A stretch of 64,000 nt of DNA, from assembly GCA_037176705.1 (NCBI GenBank), contig CM073889.1, positions 55,545,596-55,609,595 of the forward strand. The letters run 5' to 3'. Position 1 is the first letter of the stretch. Every line of letters starts with the position of its first letter. This DNA comes from Molossus alvarezi (Eukaryota; Chordata; Mammalia; Chiroptera; Molossidae). The translations under genes and the position numbers were made by a program. The notes beneath the pieces were generated by a model. That model was not told where the DNA came from. It saw nothing but the letters and a program-made list of their open reading frames with translations, and ran no database searches. Of this stretch, positions 10,976 through 22,734 are shown one piece after another.

Positions 10976-11899
10976 GTTTTTACCGCTCCTGCTCTTTGAG
11001 TCTGCTTTAATGGAACTAGAGCCCTCTTTCACCTCCAGGCTGCTGGACTGGATGCTGCCCGTCCCCTGGGACCTAGGCCGCTTTTTACATTGCAGCTTCT
11101 GGAAGGTTCAAACTGTCTGTCCCCAATGCCCTCTGTATTTGATCATGCCTCCTTTATGTGAACCTTGGCCCAAAGCACAGCTGAGTTTACTCTCCAACCC
11201 CTCTCTGTAGCATCCCTCCCCACGTTCAGTGTTGGTCCCTGCAGCCTGGGTTGGCTCCACCTAAATGCACCTGATTGCTCATTGTGGCATATGGAATGCA
11301 TTCAGCAGTGTTTACTGAATTTTTAAAATGTTATTTAGAAAACTTTAACAAACATATTATAAAAGTCAAACAACAGAAAATTTGAAAAGCAAAATTAAAT
11401 AATCTCACCACCCAAAATAATCATCAACTTTGGAATTCCAGACACCTACATGGTCACATCCTGAGAGAGGCTAGGAAATATGGAGCTGGGTCACTGGTAT
11501 AGAAATAGATCATATTATGCTGGCAGTTTAACAATGTTAAAAGATTACATTTAACTTTATTTGAATTTAATCAAAGAGCAAAAAGCTTGACGTGCTACCA
11601 AATGAACTACTGAATGTGCCAGTGAATGTCACGCAGGTCTGCTCAACCAATGACATAGTACTTGGACCAGGGACATGTTGTATAAAATGTATATCCTCAT
11701 TATCCTAGTGAGGCATATGAGATTTGTCAAATCAGTGAAGATTTTAGGGATTCCAAGTCTTGGAGCATGCTGAGAAATCCCTTTTGGGGAAAAATATAAG
11801 CTTTTTTCCTTCCCACCTCTGACCATGTAAAAAGAGGCCCAGCACTCAGTGCGCTCTGGGTCTGGGATGCACAAACATCACACTCAGGAATTTTGCTCC
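10976..11899. other. Unannotated DNA
   Basis: An AT-rich patch at 11320-11420 may be decayed L1. Otherwise no recognisable gene or repeat. Confidence 0.4.
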
Positions 11900-13830
11900 A
11901 GCCTACTCATCAGGTGACTGCAAGCTCTAAATAAGTCCCAGAGCAAGAGAAATCTCAGCAGAAGGCTCAGTCTGTGGTCAATCTGTCTTTGGGTCACATG
12001 ACTTGCAAATCAATCTATCTGATGGTGGTGGATATGGCCCAGGTGAAGCTTCTAGCCAGTTCTGGTAGGAGTTGCAGTGCTATGCTTGGAATCTTGCAGC
12101 AAGACTCTTCTATTCTAGAAGCAGCTTCTGGAATGTCACAAGGGCTCTGCACAGCTTAAACATCTCATGATGGGACAACACGTAAGCTTGTGAGTGGAGC
12201 TAGCCATCAGATCCACTGAATCACAAGATAGCTGGGTCCAGTGGCAATTCATTATGTGATGAAAGCAGAACACTCAAGATAGAACCTGAGCAGGTCCATA
12301 GCACAGGTCCATAAAGGAGGTGGCCCAGACACCCACACTTTTACCTCTGTTGTTCCTCTCCCACCAATAGCTTCACAGGAGGTTGCCCAAGGTCAACTGA
12401 TGCAGGAAGAAATGATTAAAGCCTGGCTCACAGATGAGTCTGCAACCAAATGTGGACCTCTGCTGTCCTAAAGCCCCCTTGCAAGCATCCAAAAGGAGAG
12501 TAGGATAGAGAGATGCCCACAGGGGCAGTGCTGTGAGCTGTGCACTCCATTACTGACAGAGTAGGGAGGAAGAAACCTGTGAAAGGAAGGGTGTGTATAG
12601 ATTCCTGGGCAGCAAGCAATGGCTTGGCTGGTTGGTTGTGGCCTGAAAGAAGCAAAAAGAGATGACAGGAGAGAAGGACATCTAGGAATTACGTTACAGG
12701 ATGGGTACAGCATGTGTGCACCCACCACAGAGGAGAGAAGCCAGAGTTGGGATAGACTGACTTGCCCAGTGGCCATTCCCAAGTTTGCATGATAGGTTTG
12801 TGAACAGAGCAGCTGTGGGTGCCAGACAGACTCCATGCATACAGTCAATAGGATCCAGACACTGTTGCTGGGAATTGCCTGCCTTCTAGCAGCAGAGACC
12901 AGACAGTGCTGAGTCCCTAATGGGGCTGTCCCTTGAGGAGACTGACCAGCTACTTAATGGCAGGTTGGTTACACTGGACCCTTTCCACCCTGTAGGGGCC
13001 AGCAACCTCTCTGGGTTGCCTCCACCAATATCACAATCCAGGAGCTCATAGGGGTTTGATGGCCGTAGGTTTTGAACAGGGATAGGTGGCTTCTCAATCA
13101 GTTTCCCATCTAAACCAAGCACACAAAACTGACTCAAGTGATTATTTTCTCAATTTACCCTAGAATGGTACATCATCAATACCATTCCAGATACAAAGGA
13201 AAGGAGTTAATTTATTATACACAAAGGTGCCTTAGGTTATTAGAGCCCCATTCTCTCAAGGAATCCTGGTGTCCTGCACATTATTGTTTCAGAAAAGGGG
13301 ATAATGTGAATATAACCATGGGTCCATTGGTTACACTCCATTTCATATCATTCAGAAGCAGCTAGTCAAAAGGAATCTCCATTAAAGGGTTAGCTCTGGT
13401 GCCAGCCTGGGACATCTGGAGGGCTAGGGCTTGTCCTCCAGGATGCAGCACATGCACTGAGCCCAGACCAATATGTGGTGCTGGATCCTGTAACTGTAAA
13501 ACAACCAGAGGGTGTATCTCCTATGTGGGCAACTTCAGGCCTATGTGAGTCTTTCCCAAGATTACCTCTTTCTGTGCCACCTCTCACTGCAGACAGGGAA
13601 GTGAGGTTCAGAGAATGCTCTTGGGTGGCCCCCAAAGGCTGGTGACACATCCCACCTCTGAATGAGGCTGGGCCTGGGCCACCCCCAGTCTGCCCAACTT
13701 GGGTCTCCTGCCCAGCGAGACAATCTGTACAGACTTTATATCTCAGCCATCTATCAAGGGCCACCTGGACTAACCAGTCCTGCCAGAAACTGGATCTGGC
13801 CATAAAGGCCCCTCCCTGAGCCAGGGTCAG
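11900..13830 (-). mobile_element. Probable ERVL/MaLR-type internal remnant
   Basis: Unusually long stop-free minus-strand stretches (12468-12848 and 12886-13137) and wording such as GGTTTTGAACAGGGATAGG resemble decayed ERVL-group internal sequence. There is no intact frame. No terminal repeats pair across the region. The call is tentative; single-copy non-coding DNA is the alternative. Confidence 0.3.
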
Positions 13831-13916
13831 GGAGGGTGGAGTGGAGGTCAGCAGCTAGTATCACTGAGGAGAGCTTAGGAGCCACCCAGTGAGCTCCCAA
13901 GACCAAGTTTTCTTTC

Positions 13917-14163
13917 TTTCTTTTTTTTTAATCCTCACCAGAGGATATTTTTCTGTTTATCTTCACATAGAATGGGAGGGAGGGAAGGAGGGAGAGAGAA
14001 ACATTGATGTGAGAGAGATACATAGACTGGTTGCCTCCCACACAACCCCGACCAGGGCTGGGGACTGAACCTCAAACCCAGGTACGTGCCCTTGACTGGA
14101 ATCGAATCCACACTCTTTGGTCTGAGGGCCGATGCTCTAACTGCTGAGCCAAACCGACCAGGG
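13917..14163 (-). mobile_element. VES SINE
   Basis: The plus strand reads from a T-rich tail through AATCCTCACCAGAGGATATT, the GA-rich tract, the reversed B box (GAATCGAATCC) and TGAGCCAAACCGACCAGGGC. Duplications CCAAGTTTTCTTTC at 13903-13916 and CCAAGTTTTCTTTG at 14164-14177 match at 13 of 14 bases. Confidence 0.93.
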
Positions 14164-14279
14164 CCAAGTTTTCTTTGTTCAAAAGGAAAACTGAGACCCA
14201 GAGAGGTTTTCAGAACACTCTGCCTTTCCTTCATGGTAAATCTGCACTGTGTGCTCCTAAGGCACTCTACCTGTGGAGG

Positions 14280-14420
14280 AATAGATGTCATTACTATTCC
14301 CACCTTCTCAATGAGGAAACTGAGATCAGCTGCCCAAGGTCACGCAGGCCAAAGTTGCACAGGGCGGAGCTGGGATTGGAATGCCCATCTGCCTGCAAAT
14401 CCCTGCTCTGGGAGAGACTA
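14280..14420 (-). repeat. MIR SINE
   Basis: Reverse-complement MIR wording: CAATGAGGAAACTGAGATC, GCCCAAGGTCACGCAGG, and GGGATTGGAATGCCCATC. Confidence 0.7.
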
Positions 14421-15499
14421 CTAGGCTCCACCAAAATAAATACGCTGGCCCACTCATCCTATTCATTCCTTTTAAAGATGAAGATAAATTCCTGGATATA
14501 AAATCATTGAACCAAAGCTCCTAAAGAACTGAGAGCGTGATTCATATTGACAAACAATGTACTCTGGGTACTCACTGTGGAGAGGATGCCTGTTTGACAG
14601 TGTCCAGCACTTCAGTGTCAGTGTTCCTGTTCTGCATTTGAGATATGGGAAATGATATCATGTTATTCCATTTGCACATCATGAACTCCAAGCATCTTGT
14701 CTAAATATGTTGGTCACTTCTGTTATCTTCTGGCTTGAATTCCAGTCCTCCATCCTTTGCAGGCAAAGACAAAGGCTGGGTGGCCACAAGTCCCATTACT
14801 CTCTGGCCTCAGGCTCTTCATCAGCAAAATGGGGAGAGAAGGTGCTCCCAGGGATGACATGGTGACTCTGTGTGGGGATACCACATCTTCCAGGTACTGA
14901 AGCTGCAGGAATGTTTCTCCTCAAAGGTCTTGCCCCAGGTCTGACTCCTCACTGCAGGCAATAAATAACTTTCTGTTCGGTCATTGTATTTTGGTGAATC
15001 TTTTGCTCTGGGGAAAGTGGGTGTGTCCTCAGTCAAGGCCCCACCTCAGCTACTCTAGGAAGGGCCAGGATGGTTGGGAAGGGAGCAGGTACTGGGAGGG
15101 TGGGGACCCTGGTGTGAACATCTGCTCCATTACCAAGCACAGCCACTATGCATTTACACCCTATGTCAATCAGCTTACAGGCAGCCTGCCAGGCCAGAAG
15201 CATCATCCCAGTGGCTCTCCCATGCTTCTGGGCCCAGTCCTCAAGGTACAGATGGGAAGACTGAGGCCAGCATGGGAAAGGATTGGGTCCCAAGGATGCA
15301 CCCTTCTAGCACGGATTGGGAATGGCAATGGGAACTGGTGTGCTGATCTGGCTGGACGGGGGCTATTCCCCAGTGTGTACCGCAGCAGTGGAAAATTCAG
15401 CCTCTAGGCCCGGTACACGTAGGTTCCGTTGAATGAAATGCATGAAAAGCAAACAGTCCCAGAGAAGCACAGAGTGTTGAGCAGGTCACCCAGCATAAA
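14421..15499. other. Unannotated DNA upstream of the CpG island
   Basis: No repeat or exon is recognised. Overlapping open frames on both strands (14991-15407 and 15033-15293) look like chance. Confidence 0.4.
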
Positions 15500-15935
15500 G
15501 GAGATCGGGGTTCCCAGCGGGAGGATAAAGCGAGTCTTTGCCGCCAACCAGGGCCAGATCCGGAAGCAAAGAAAACACCCCACAACCCCCCTCCCAGGTC
15601 AGCTGTTGGAGCAGAGGCGCCGGGCCACCAGCGGGTCATTTACATGACAAAGGCGCGGCCGTCGGGTGGGTGGGGGCCAGCGAGCGGTTCCTGGTAGAGT
15701 CGGCCCCACCCGTCCTCAGTCCCGCAGCTGCCGGGCTAAGCCTCCACCCCGCGGCCCGAAGATTTGGTGGGCGGGGGCGGCACGCGAGCCCCGGCGCTCA
15801 GCTGTGTTTGCTCCCGGGACGCCACGCGGGGCGGCGGGGCGGCGGGGCGGCGGGGCGGCGGGGCGGCGGGGCGGCGGGGCTGCGGCGCGGGACAAAGGGC
15901 CGGATCTGACCGATCCCGCAGGTGGCGAGGGGGAA
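15500..15935. promoter_or_regulatory. CpG island, possible promoter
   Basis: Dense CpG dinucleotides (for example GGCGCGGCCGTCGG at 15652-15665, CCCGCGGCCCGAAG near 15750) in a window that is otherwise CpG-poor outside young transposons. It contains GC boxes (GGGGCGG type) and no TATA box. A possible exon edge reads CCCGCAG/GTGGCG at 15919-15920, but no conserved coding frame attaches to it. It most likely marks the start of a transcript whose strand I cannot decide. Confidence 0.55.
15828..15880. repeat. 8-bp GC-rich tandem repeat (GGCGGGGC)6
   Basis: Six perfect GGCGGGGC units at 15833-15880, preceded by a GGGGC partial unit. Each unit holds an Sp1-type GC box, and the G-runs could form a G-quadruplex. 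Copy number probably varies between individuals. Confidence 0.9.
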
Positions 15936-16439
15936 GGGGAGGAGCATCGGGAAGTGAACACATGGGGGAGGGGAAGGCCTAGGCCACAGCAAGCGAAAGG
16001 AGCCCCTGGCCGCCTGAGACCCTTCCCAGCTACCTGGCCCGGGGTCAGGGGCCCCAGGATCCCTGGCTTCTACTCCCTAGATTTGCGTTCTGGAGCTGCT
16101 TTCAGTCCACAACCCAGGAATCCGAAATGACATTAGCATCCATTTTAGCTTGCTTTGGGGCCATAGTCTGCTAGAAGCCAATTGTCCTCACTTTTACTTA
16201 CTTGGCTCTGGGTGATGCCCAATGTTATGTCCCTGTTGGGCCCTCTCCTCCCAACCTCCTCTCTCCCGCTACCTTCCTGCATGCCCACCTCAATTTCACA
16301 GCCACCCAAACCAACATTCTCTGTCTTCCCCACCTCAGGAAATGTCATTTCCATCTTCTAGGTGTAGGGACCAAAAAAAGTTTCTCTCGCTCTCTCTCCC
16401 TCTGTCCCTTCTGCTTTCTCTCTCTGCTGGCTCCACCTT
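15936..16439. other. Unannotated DNA, pyrimidine-rich at the end
   Basis: No gene is recognised. 16220-16439 is strongly C/T-rich, which explains its stop-free plus-strand frames. Confidence 0.4.
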
Positions 16440-17115
16440 CAAATTCTATCCATAACCTAACCAACTTCTCCCAGACCCACCGCTGCCTCTGGTCCAGTCC
16501 CCATCATCTCTAGCCTGGATTATTGCAGCAGCCTCCTTCCTGTTTCCCCCTGCTTCTGTTCCAGCAGCAGTCAAAACCAAAGTCAGACCTCGCCCCTCCT
16601 TTACTTCACCCCCCACCTAATTCTCACCTTACTCAGTGGCCATCTCCTAACCCCCACCTCCCCACCTCCCCACCTCTCTGATATGATTCTTTTCACTCCA
16701 GTCACACCAGTCTCCTTGCTGTTTGTTGAGCTTTAGGCTTCAGGGCCTTTCACTGACCATCCCCTCTGCTTGGAACACACATCACAGTGCCTCACTAGGC
16801 CATTTTCTCCAAATCTTTGCTCAAATACCACTTCCTCAGTGAGGCCCTCCTTAGTCACACAATCTAAAATGTCAACTCAACCCTCCTCAACTCTTTTTGC
16901 CCCCCCATCCCATTTTCTGTCCTTAGCACTTCTTGCCACATAGCATTTCTGCAGGAGTGCATTCTCATATTGCTCATTTTCTGTCTCCTGTGGACTGTAA
17001 GATGTACCAGAGTAGAGAGTTTTGTCTCCTTTGTTCATTGTTATGCCCTCACCCAAAACGTAGCACTGTCCCTGATAATACAGATGTTCAATAAATACTT
17101 GCTGAATGAATAAAT
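16440..17115 (+). mobile_element. L2 LINE 3' region
   Basis: Classic L2 order: CTGGATTATTGCAGCAGCC, GTCAAAACCAAAGTCAGA, TTCAGGGCCTTTCACTGAC, CTGCTTGGAACAC, CACTTCCTCAGTGAGGCCC, and ending with ATGTTCAATAAATACTTGC and TGAATGAATAAA. Confidence 0.85.
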
Positions 17116-17124
17116 TAAAGCATT

Positions 17125-17262
17125 TAGTTCTCCACAGCAACCCTGAAAGTAGACACTATTATCTCCATTTTATAGATGAAAGCACAGATTGAACAAGCAA
17201 CCCAAGGCCACACAGCCAGAAAGTCTGGGAGGCAGGATTTGAATTCAGGCCCTCACTTCCTA
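17125..17262 (-). repeat. MIR SINE
   Basis: ATCTCCATTTTATAGATGA, then ACCCAAGGCCACACAGCC and GGATTTGAATTCAGGCC: the reverse complement of the MIR core. Confidence 0.8.
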
Positions 17263-17479
17263 GTGAGGTCTAAACTAGAGGCTCACAGGCTGGGTTTGGC
17301 CCCCAGAAAGGTTTTGTGTGGCTTGAAGAGTTGAATCAATTATGGCCATTTTAGAAGTCAGGAGGTTTTACGTATAAACCTATTGCTGAAGGAACCTCTC
17401 ACCACACTGGGTCCTCCATCCCACAGGCAGAACTGTGGGCTTGAGCTGAGCAGTAATCACCCCCAAAACAGGGTGTGAG

Positions 17480-17880
17480 CTGCCCATTTGCCCCAGTCAC
17501 CACCAAGCTGCTTCCCACCAAGGCCCTGCAAGCCCTCACCCAACCCAGTCTTCCCTCCTGTGAGCTTTCATTCCTCTGGGCCCTTGCTAGTCCCACTGCC
17601 TAGAATCCTTTCCCTGTGCTTCTCTGTCTTGCTGCCTGCTTCTTGTTATTCAGGTTTCAGCTCAAATGTCACCCCTTCAGAGAAGTCCTCCCTGATTACT
17701 GTGGCTAATGGTCATTATCTAAAATTATTTCATTAATCTCTTTGGTATATGCTCACTGTCCATCTCCCAGTAGAATGGCAGCTCTCAAAGAGCAGAGTCC
17801 AGGTCAGTCTTGCCATCCCTACCTTGGGTACCTGCAGACATGGGGTGCATACTTGTTGACTGACAGAATAAATGAGCAAA
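17480..17880 (+). mobile_element. L2 LINE 3' region
   Basis: GGGCCCTTGCTAGTCCCAC, TCAGGTTTCAGCTCAAATG, CAGAGAAGTCCTCCCTGAT, CTCCCAGTAGAATGG, and TACTTGTTGACTGACAGAAT. A second, separate L2 3' end. Confidence 0.8.
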
Positions 17881-18329
17881 CAAACAAATGAAGGGGTTGT
17901 CTATAGCAGCTTCTGTTTTATGCCCTTTCCAGGCATAAAATCCTCAAATTTGTGTACAATAGCTTTCTGTAGGAGTTCTATAGGGTAAGGTCATGCACAG
18001 GTCCCTTGCTGGGGGAGCAAACCACAGTGTTTTCTGGCTCTGTGACAACCTCGATAGGCTTGGGGAACCATCTTCCCACTCCAACCTCCATCTGCCCAGC
18101 TCCCTGAGTTCTTACGGTAGAACTGGAACTCTGAGTCTTCTGGGTCAGCTGAGTTGCACTGCACCAGGGTCCTCCTTCTAGTGTTCCAGATACAGCCCTG
18201 TCCCTATCCCCTCACCCTCACCTCACCCCCCACCCCGTTAGCCTCAATCTTCAACAGGCCTCACCAGGTTAGCTTTTCAGGAATAGAATGGACCGCAGGT
18301 GGGCTGACTGGTATATAGGCTGTAGTTCA
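17881..18329. other. Unannotated DNA
   Basis: No recognisable gene or repeat. Confidence 0.4.
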
Positions 18330-18430
18330 CGTCTGTGTCCATCCATTTCTCCTGCGTGACCTTGAACAACTTAGGTAGTATCTCTGAGCCCATGTTCCTC
18401 TCTGTAAACTGGGATCCCTTCTTGAGACTT
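18330..18430 (+). repeat. MIR fragment
   Basis: GCGTGACCTTGAACAAC and CTCTGAGCCCATGTTCC follow the MIR order. Short and decayed. Confidence 0.55.
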
Positions 18431-19773
18431 GAGAGAGTTCCTGGAGCTTGTGTGTCATAGATACTCAGGACAACAGCAGCTGCCAGCCCACATGTGGCCT
18501 CCCCAGCTGACTGCCAAAGGGGGAAGAGCCGGAGCCAGTGGATGGGACTTTTGGAGCTCACCCAGTGACTGTCACTCTGTATGGGCCAGTATGATGTCTG
18601 GGACCCTTGTGTTTACTTATGGATGTGGTCTTGGGTGACTGTGTGACTATGTGTGTGCATGTGTATGTGAGTGAGTACAAATGTGAGTGTGTTTAATAGT
18701 GTGACTGTCAGTGACTTGTGCATGTGTGTGACAATGTGGGGAGAGGTGCTCAAAGGTACCCTGACTGGCCAGGGTGGGGTTGGTGGGAGCAGGCTCACCA
18801 GTCCCTCTAGGCAGCCCATGGGGCATATGTTCACTGGGTCCCAGCTGACCAGGGTTGGCTGGTTAGCATGAGCCAAAAGGGACTTGTTTGTGTCAAGGAG
18901 GGAGACCTATATCTCAGAGCACTCAATTCCTAAGACCTGACCCTGCTACTTATTCTCTAGGTCCCAGGACCAGGGCACAGGGAAGAAGGCTGGACCTTAA
19001 TGTTGGATGCTGTAGCCCTGGAAGCCTCTCCTTTGAACTTTTTATTGATGAAGTCCCAAGGCTGGATGCTACCTCCCCTCCCCATCTTGTCCTTCAGCAT
19101 GAGGGCTGAGGGCCAAAGCCTGGCTTCCCTGTCCCCCACACCTGAAACCACATGACTCTTTTCCCCATAGGACTGGCACCTGGTGAGAGCAGGGACCCTC
19201 TCATAGTCACTGTCATGTGGCCACAGAGCAAAATACATTCATTCAGCGTGCATCCAACCTTTCAGTGTTTGCTAACTGATGAGTAAAGTGTGTGGGGGAA
19301 ATTGGAAACATGGCTACTTCTGCCCCTAGCAGATGCTGCCCCAGAGCTTGTCCCTGGACCGCAGAGGAGACATGGACTATCTGCCCCATCCTCCTCACTC
19401 TCTGAAGAGTTCTTTGGGATGCATGGACCCTCCACCCAGCTGCTGCTCTCCATGTTCGGAGCTATTTCTGACTTTCAGCCTCAGAACCAAATGAACCTCT
19501 GCTTCCCCCTGGCAAAAATCCGGGCTCAACAGGTGGAGTCTGTCCTGCACTTCCTGTCTGCATAATTCCTGAGGTCCTCAGGTCCACTGAGCAAAGGTTC
19601 CCACCAGCCTGGACCTGTCAGAGAAACCTCAGACTCACAAGACTCAGTTTCCTCACATTGCCCTCTGGGCTACTTGCCTGAGGAAAGCCTCCCTCAGTCT
19701 GTCATTGGTCCAGAGGAGGACTTGGCTTGTCAGTGGTAACAAGGTGAAAATCCCAGGTGAAAAGCTGCCCTTC
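18431..19773. other. Unannotated DNA with a TG-rich tract
   Basis: 18640-18740 is an imperfect TGTG/TGAG tract. The rest is single-copy-like, and no exon is supported. Confidence 0.4.
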
Positions 19774-20026
19774 TCGCCTGGCTGATGAGCCTCAGTGGTT
19801 GAGCGTCGACCCATGCACCAAGAGGTGGCTGGTTCAATTCCTGGTCAGGGCACATGCCCAGATTGTAGGCCTGATCTTCAGTGGGGGGCATGCAGGAGGC
19901 AGCCAATCAATGTTTTCTCTCATTGATGTTTCTCTCTCTCTCTCTCTTCCCTTTCTCTCTCTCTAAAACCAATAAAGAAAAAAAAATTTTTTTTAAAGAA
20001 TGTAGCAAGTGATAGTTAAAAAAAAA
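19774..20026 (+). mobile_element. VES SINE
   Basis: Full-length copy with GTGGGGGGCATGCAGGAGGC in the body and CCAATAAAGAAAA before an A/T-rich tail (the AATAAA tail class). Perfect 14-bp duplications AAAAGCTGCCCTTC lie at 19760-19773 and 20027-20040. Confidence 0.95.
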
Positions 20027-20040
20027 AAAAGCTGCCCTTC

Positions 20041-20639
20041 CAGGTCTGCTTTTTAGGAGCCATGAGTAGACTTAGGGGCGAGTGCTGGGGCCCTGGCACA
20101 GTGGAGGCAGGATCAACCAGGGGAGCCAGTTGGCTCCAGGGGCTGCCTACCTGGCCTGGTTTCTGGAAGTGTCAAGCCTGGGATAGAGGCACAGAGACGG
20201 AGACAGACAGGGAGAGACACACACACTCACATGCATGTTCATCACTTAGTCACCTGGAGACACTACATGGGCCCAGCAGTTTGTGGTCTTCTTGGATCTG
20301 GACTCAGAATACAAATTAGAACCCCAACCCCAAACCATCACATGTGCATGTGTGCATGTGTACCTGCAGGTACAAGAAGTGTTGGTGTGGGCTAGTCTGA
20401 CTTCAGGGCTTGGCCATGTGAGCAGTGCACAAGCATGTCAGGGTATGGGGTGTTTTCGGTGTGTGTTTGGGTGTATGAGAGGCAACCTGTGGGCATCTGT
20501 GACTGCGCTTAAGTATCCCTATGCAAATGTTTGAGATGACCACACCAGAGCCAGCCCCAGATGCCCTAAGCAGCCCCAAGCCAGAAGCTCTGGCCTGCCC
20601 ACAACCCTCCCCTTCTCCCTATCCCTGGGCTTTTGTCCG
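20041..20639. other. Unannotated DNA
   Basis: It contains short ACAC and GTGCATGTGTGCATG patches near 20210 and 20340. Nothing else is recognised. Confidence 0.4.
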
Positions 20640-20895
20640 GTTCTGAAGTGACAAGAGATACACAAAAGGGCTTTTAATTAAATCAAAGGAGGGGGAAATA
20701 CACCAGGCAAGCTGCTATTATGTTACCAAATGTGAAAATGAAAACTTATATTTAAAGCTCTGGTATTAATTTGAGATTATTCAGATAGTTAATTAAAAGT
20801 GCAGCATGTGTTAAATATTATTTCAACAAAGATTTTCATCGGGCCTCCATGTAATGTGATTTGAGGGCTTGAGAGCTGTATGCAAATGCTCTGCA
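20640..20895. promoter_or_regulatory. Candidate conserved enhancer
   Basis: A repeat-free AT-rich island in GC-richer DNA. It packs TTTTAATTAAATCAAAGG (homeodomain core touching a TCF/LEF-type ATCAAAG) at 20672-20689, a second TTAATTAAAA near 20790, and a perfect octamer ATGCAAAT at 20880-20887. Motif density of this kind is typical of deeply conserved developmental enhancers. No alignment was possible, so this remains inference. Confidence 0.35.
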
Positions 20896-21139
20896 GCCAA
20901 GAGAAAGGGCCCACAGCACCAGGGTCAGGCTGGTCAGGGCAAGCCCACTCCTCACATCAGGTCCGGCTCTTTGGGACACAGAAGAGTTGCAGTTAGATCC
21001 TTGTGTCCAGGCCCTGGGTGAGGAGGGAGACCATTAAACTGATCCTGGGCTTTTCAGCCAGCAGCAGGACCTTCAAAATTCCTCCAGATGGCACTTGGGG
21101 CCTTCAAGGGATCCTGGCTGCACTCCTGTGCCTTGAAGG

Positions 21140-21420
21140 TCAACACATCTGTAGGTATGTATGCGTGGGTATGAGCAGGGGGCTGTGCACAGAAGTGCAC
21201 ACGAGTGTGGACATGTGTGTCCGTGAGGCCATCAGAAGACTGGATGTAAGCAGGTAACATTTGCATGTGTACCTGCTGGGATGTTGACATGCATTTGTGT
21301 ACCGATCCATCCGTCACATGTGGACTCTTGCACATGACACACATTCGGGTACTTGCCTGTTTGTTTGTGTATGCATGAGTACAGCTGGACATGGGACCGC
21401 ACTGCTGGGCATGTGCCCAC
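21140..21420. repeat. Imperfect TG/CA-rich tract
   Basis: Alternating purine-pyrimidine sequence such as GCATGTGTACC and GTGCACACGAGTGTGG over about 280 bp. A decayed microsatellite. Confidence 0.55.
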
Positions 21421-21424
21421 AATT

Positions 21425-21575
21425 GGCTCTGAGCAAGTTGTGTCAATACTCGGTGCCTCAGTTTCTCCATCTATGAAATGGGGATGATAATGGTATAGGC
21501 CTCGTGGAGAAGATTAGGTGAGGATTAAATGGGCTAACAGACATAGTGTATTTAGGCAAACACTGTGCTGTACAA
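21425..21575 (+). repeat. MIR SINE
   Basis: GCCTCAGTTTCTCCATCTATGA, GGGGATGATAATGG, and GTGAGGATTAAATGGGC, in MIR order. Confidence 0.8.
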
Positions 21576-21634
21576 ATAGAACACAGCCACAAAGGAGAGC
21601 CATGTCATGTTGTTTTAAATTTTAAATAGCTACC

Positions 21635-21840
21635 TTTGAAATAATAAAAGAGAAATTTATTTCATATATATTTTTTAATTTAGTGTATCCAAAATATTAT
21701 CGTTTCAACATGTAATCAACATAAAGTATGATTAATGTGATAGTTTAGATTTTGTTTTTCATACTAAGCCTTTGAAGTCTGGTATGTATGGGAGACAGCA
21801 CATCTCAATTCGGACTGGTCACATTTCAAGTGGACTTCAC
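21635..21840. mobile_element. Ancient repeat, family uncertain
   Basis: AAAATATTATCGTTTCAACATG, then TAATCAACATAAAG and ACAGCACATCTCAATTCGG match a dispersed mammalian repeat I remember but cannot name. Confidence 0.4.
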
Positions 21841-22500
21841 TGCTTTGAACCTGGGAAAGGCCCTGCAAATGGAGCCAATTCTCCCGGGTTCTGCAGGTGA
21901 CTCTTTCGAGGAAGAGGATGAGGCTTGCTGGGATGCCCCTCTCCCCGGATTCAGGGATTCAGTTGCAGAGGAAGGGGTACCCATGATCAAAGTCTGTCAG
22001 GCCCTCCGCTCTCCTTCCCCACGTCCTGAACTGGGTCCCTGTCTCTGGGTTGTGTGTACCCCAACAGTCTTACATACACAGGGGTGCCCATATCCTGACT
22101 GCGCTTTGGGACACAGCCCAGCACAGCACAGCACAGCACAGCGGCCAGCCTTTGGCATGTACCCTGTGCCTGGGGTGCTGCCTGTGTTTCCAGGCAGGCG
22201 GTGAGGTGCAGGCAGCTCCTGCCCTCTGTCGGCCCCCAGAGGTAGCGCAGCACTCACTCCCCCCACCCCTCCCCCCCAGGGTCCTGGCTGGTTGGGTCCC
22301 TCCCTGCCCAGCGGAATCACCGTGAGTCCACCGCCCACTGCCAGCAGCGAAACAAAATTCTCACAGTGGACTGCATGGCAGGCAACATCAGCCCCGTTTT
22401 ATCTATGGGAAGGCACACAGCAGGACTGCAGGGAAGGCTCCTAGCTGAGGTTAGGACTCAGGTGTTAAGCACAGTTCTGTGAGTTCCACTTGGCCATATG
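21841..22500. other. Unannotated DNA with a short (AGCAC)n run
   Basis: Holds about five AGCAC units near 22119-22142. No exon is supported despite the overlapping open frames. Confidence 0.4.
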
Positions 22501-22504
22501 CCTC

Positions 22505-22660
22505 AAGCAGGTGACACCTCTCAGAACCTCATAGTTCCTCAGCTATAAGCTGTGAATGACAGTAATCACTCTGCTTAGGGTTGCTCTGGGGGTCAAATAG
22601 GAAGATATCTCTAAGGTTTTCAGCATGTTCCTGGTACACAGTAAGTATCCAATAAATTCA
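22505..22660 (+). repeat. MIR SINE
   Basis: It contains CAGAACCTCATAGTTCCTC, GACAGTAATCACTCTGC, TAGGGTTGCTCTGGGGG, and CAGTAAGTATCCAATAAA. Confidence 0.65.
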
Positions 22661-22734
22661 CAGCATCATAATATGACCTTAGGGCCTTGGATTGGATGGC
22701 TCTTTGCCCTGGATCTTGGATTGGATGGCTCCTC

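Noticed and set aside
15666..16130. 154-codon open frame across the CpG island
   Set aside because: It is produced by the GC-rich tandem repeat (Gly-Arg-Ala runs). The opposite strand is also open.
22119..22142. (AGCAC)n run as a functional element
   Set aside because: Only about five units; an ordinary short microsatellite.
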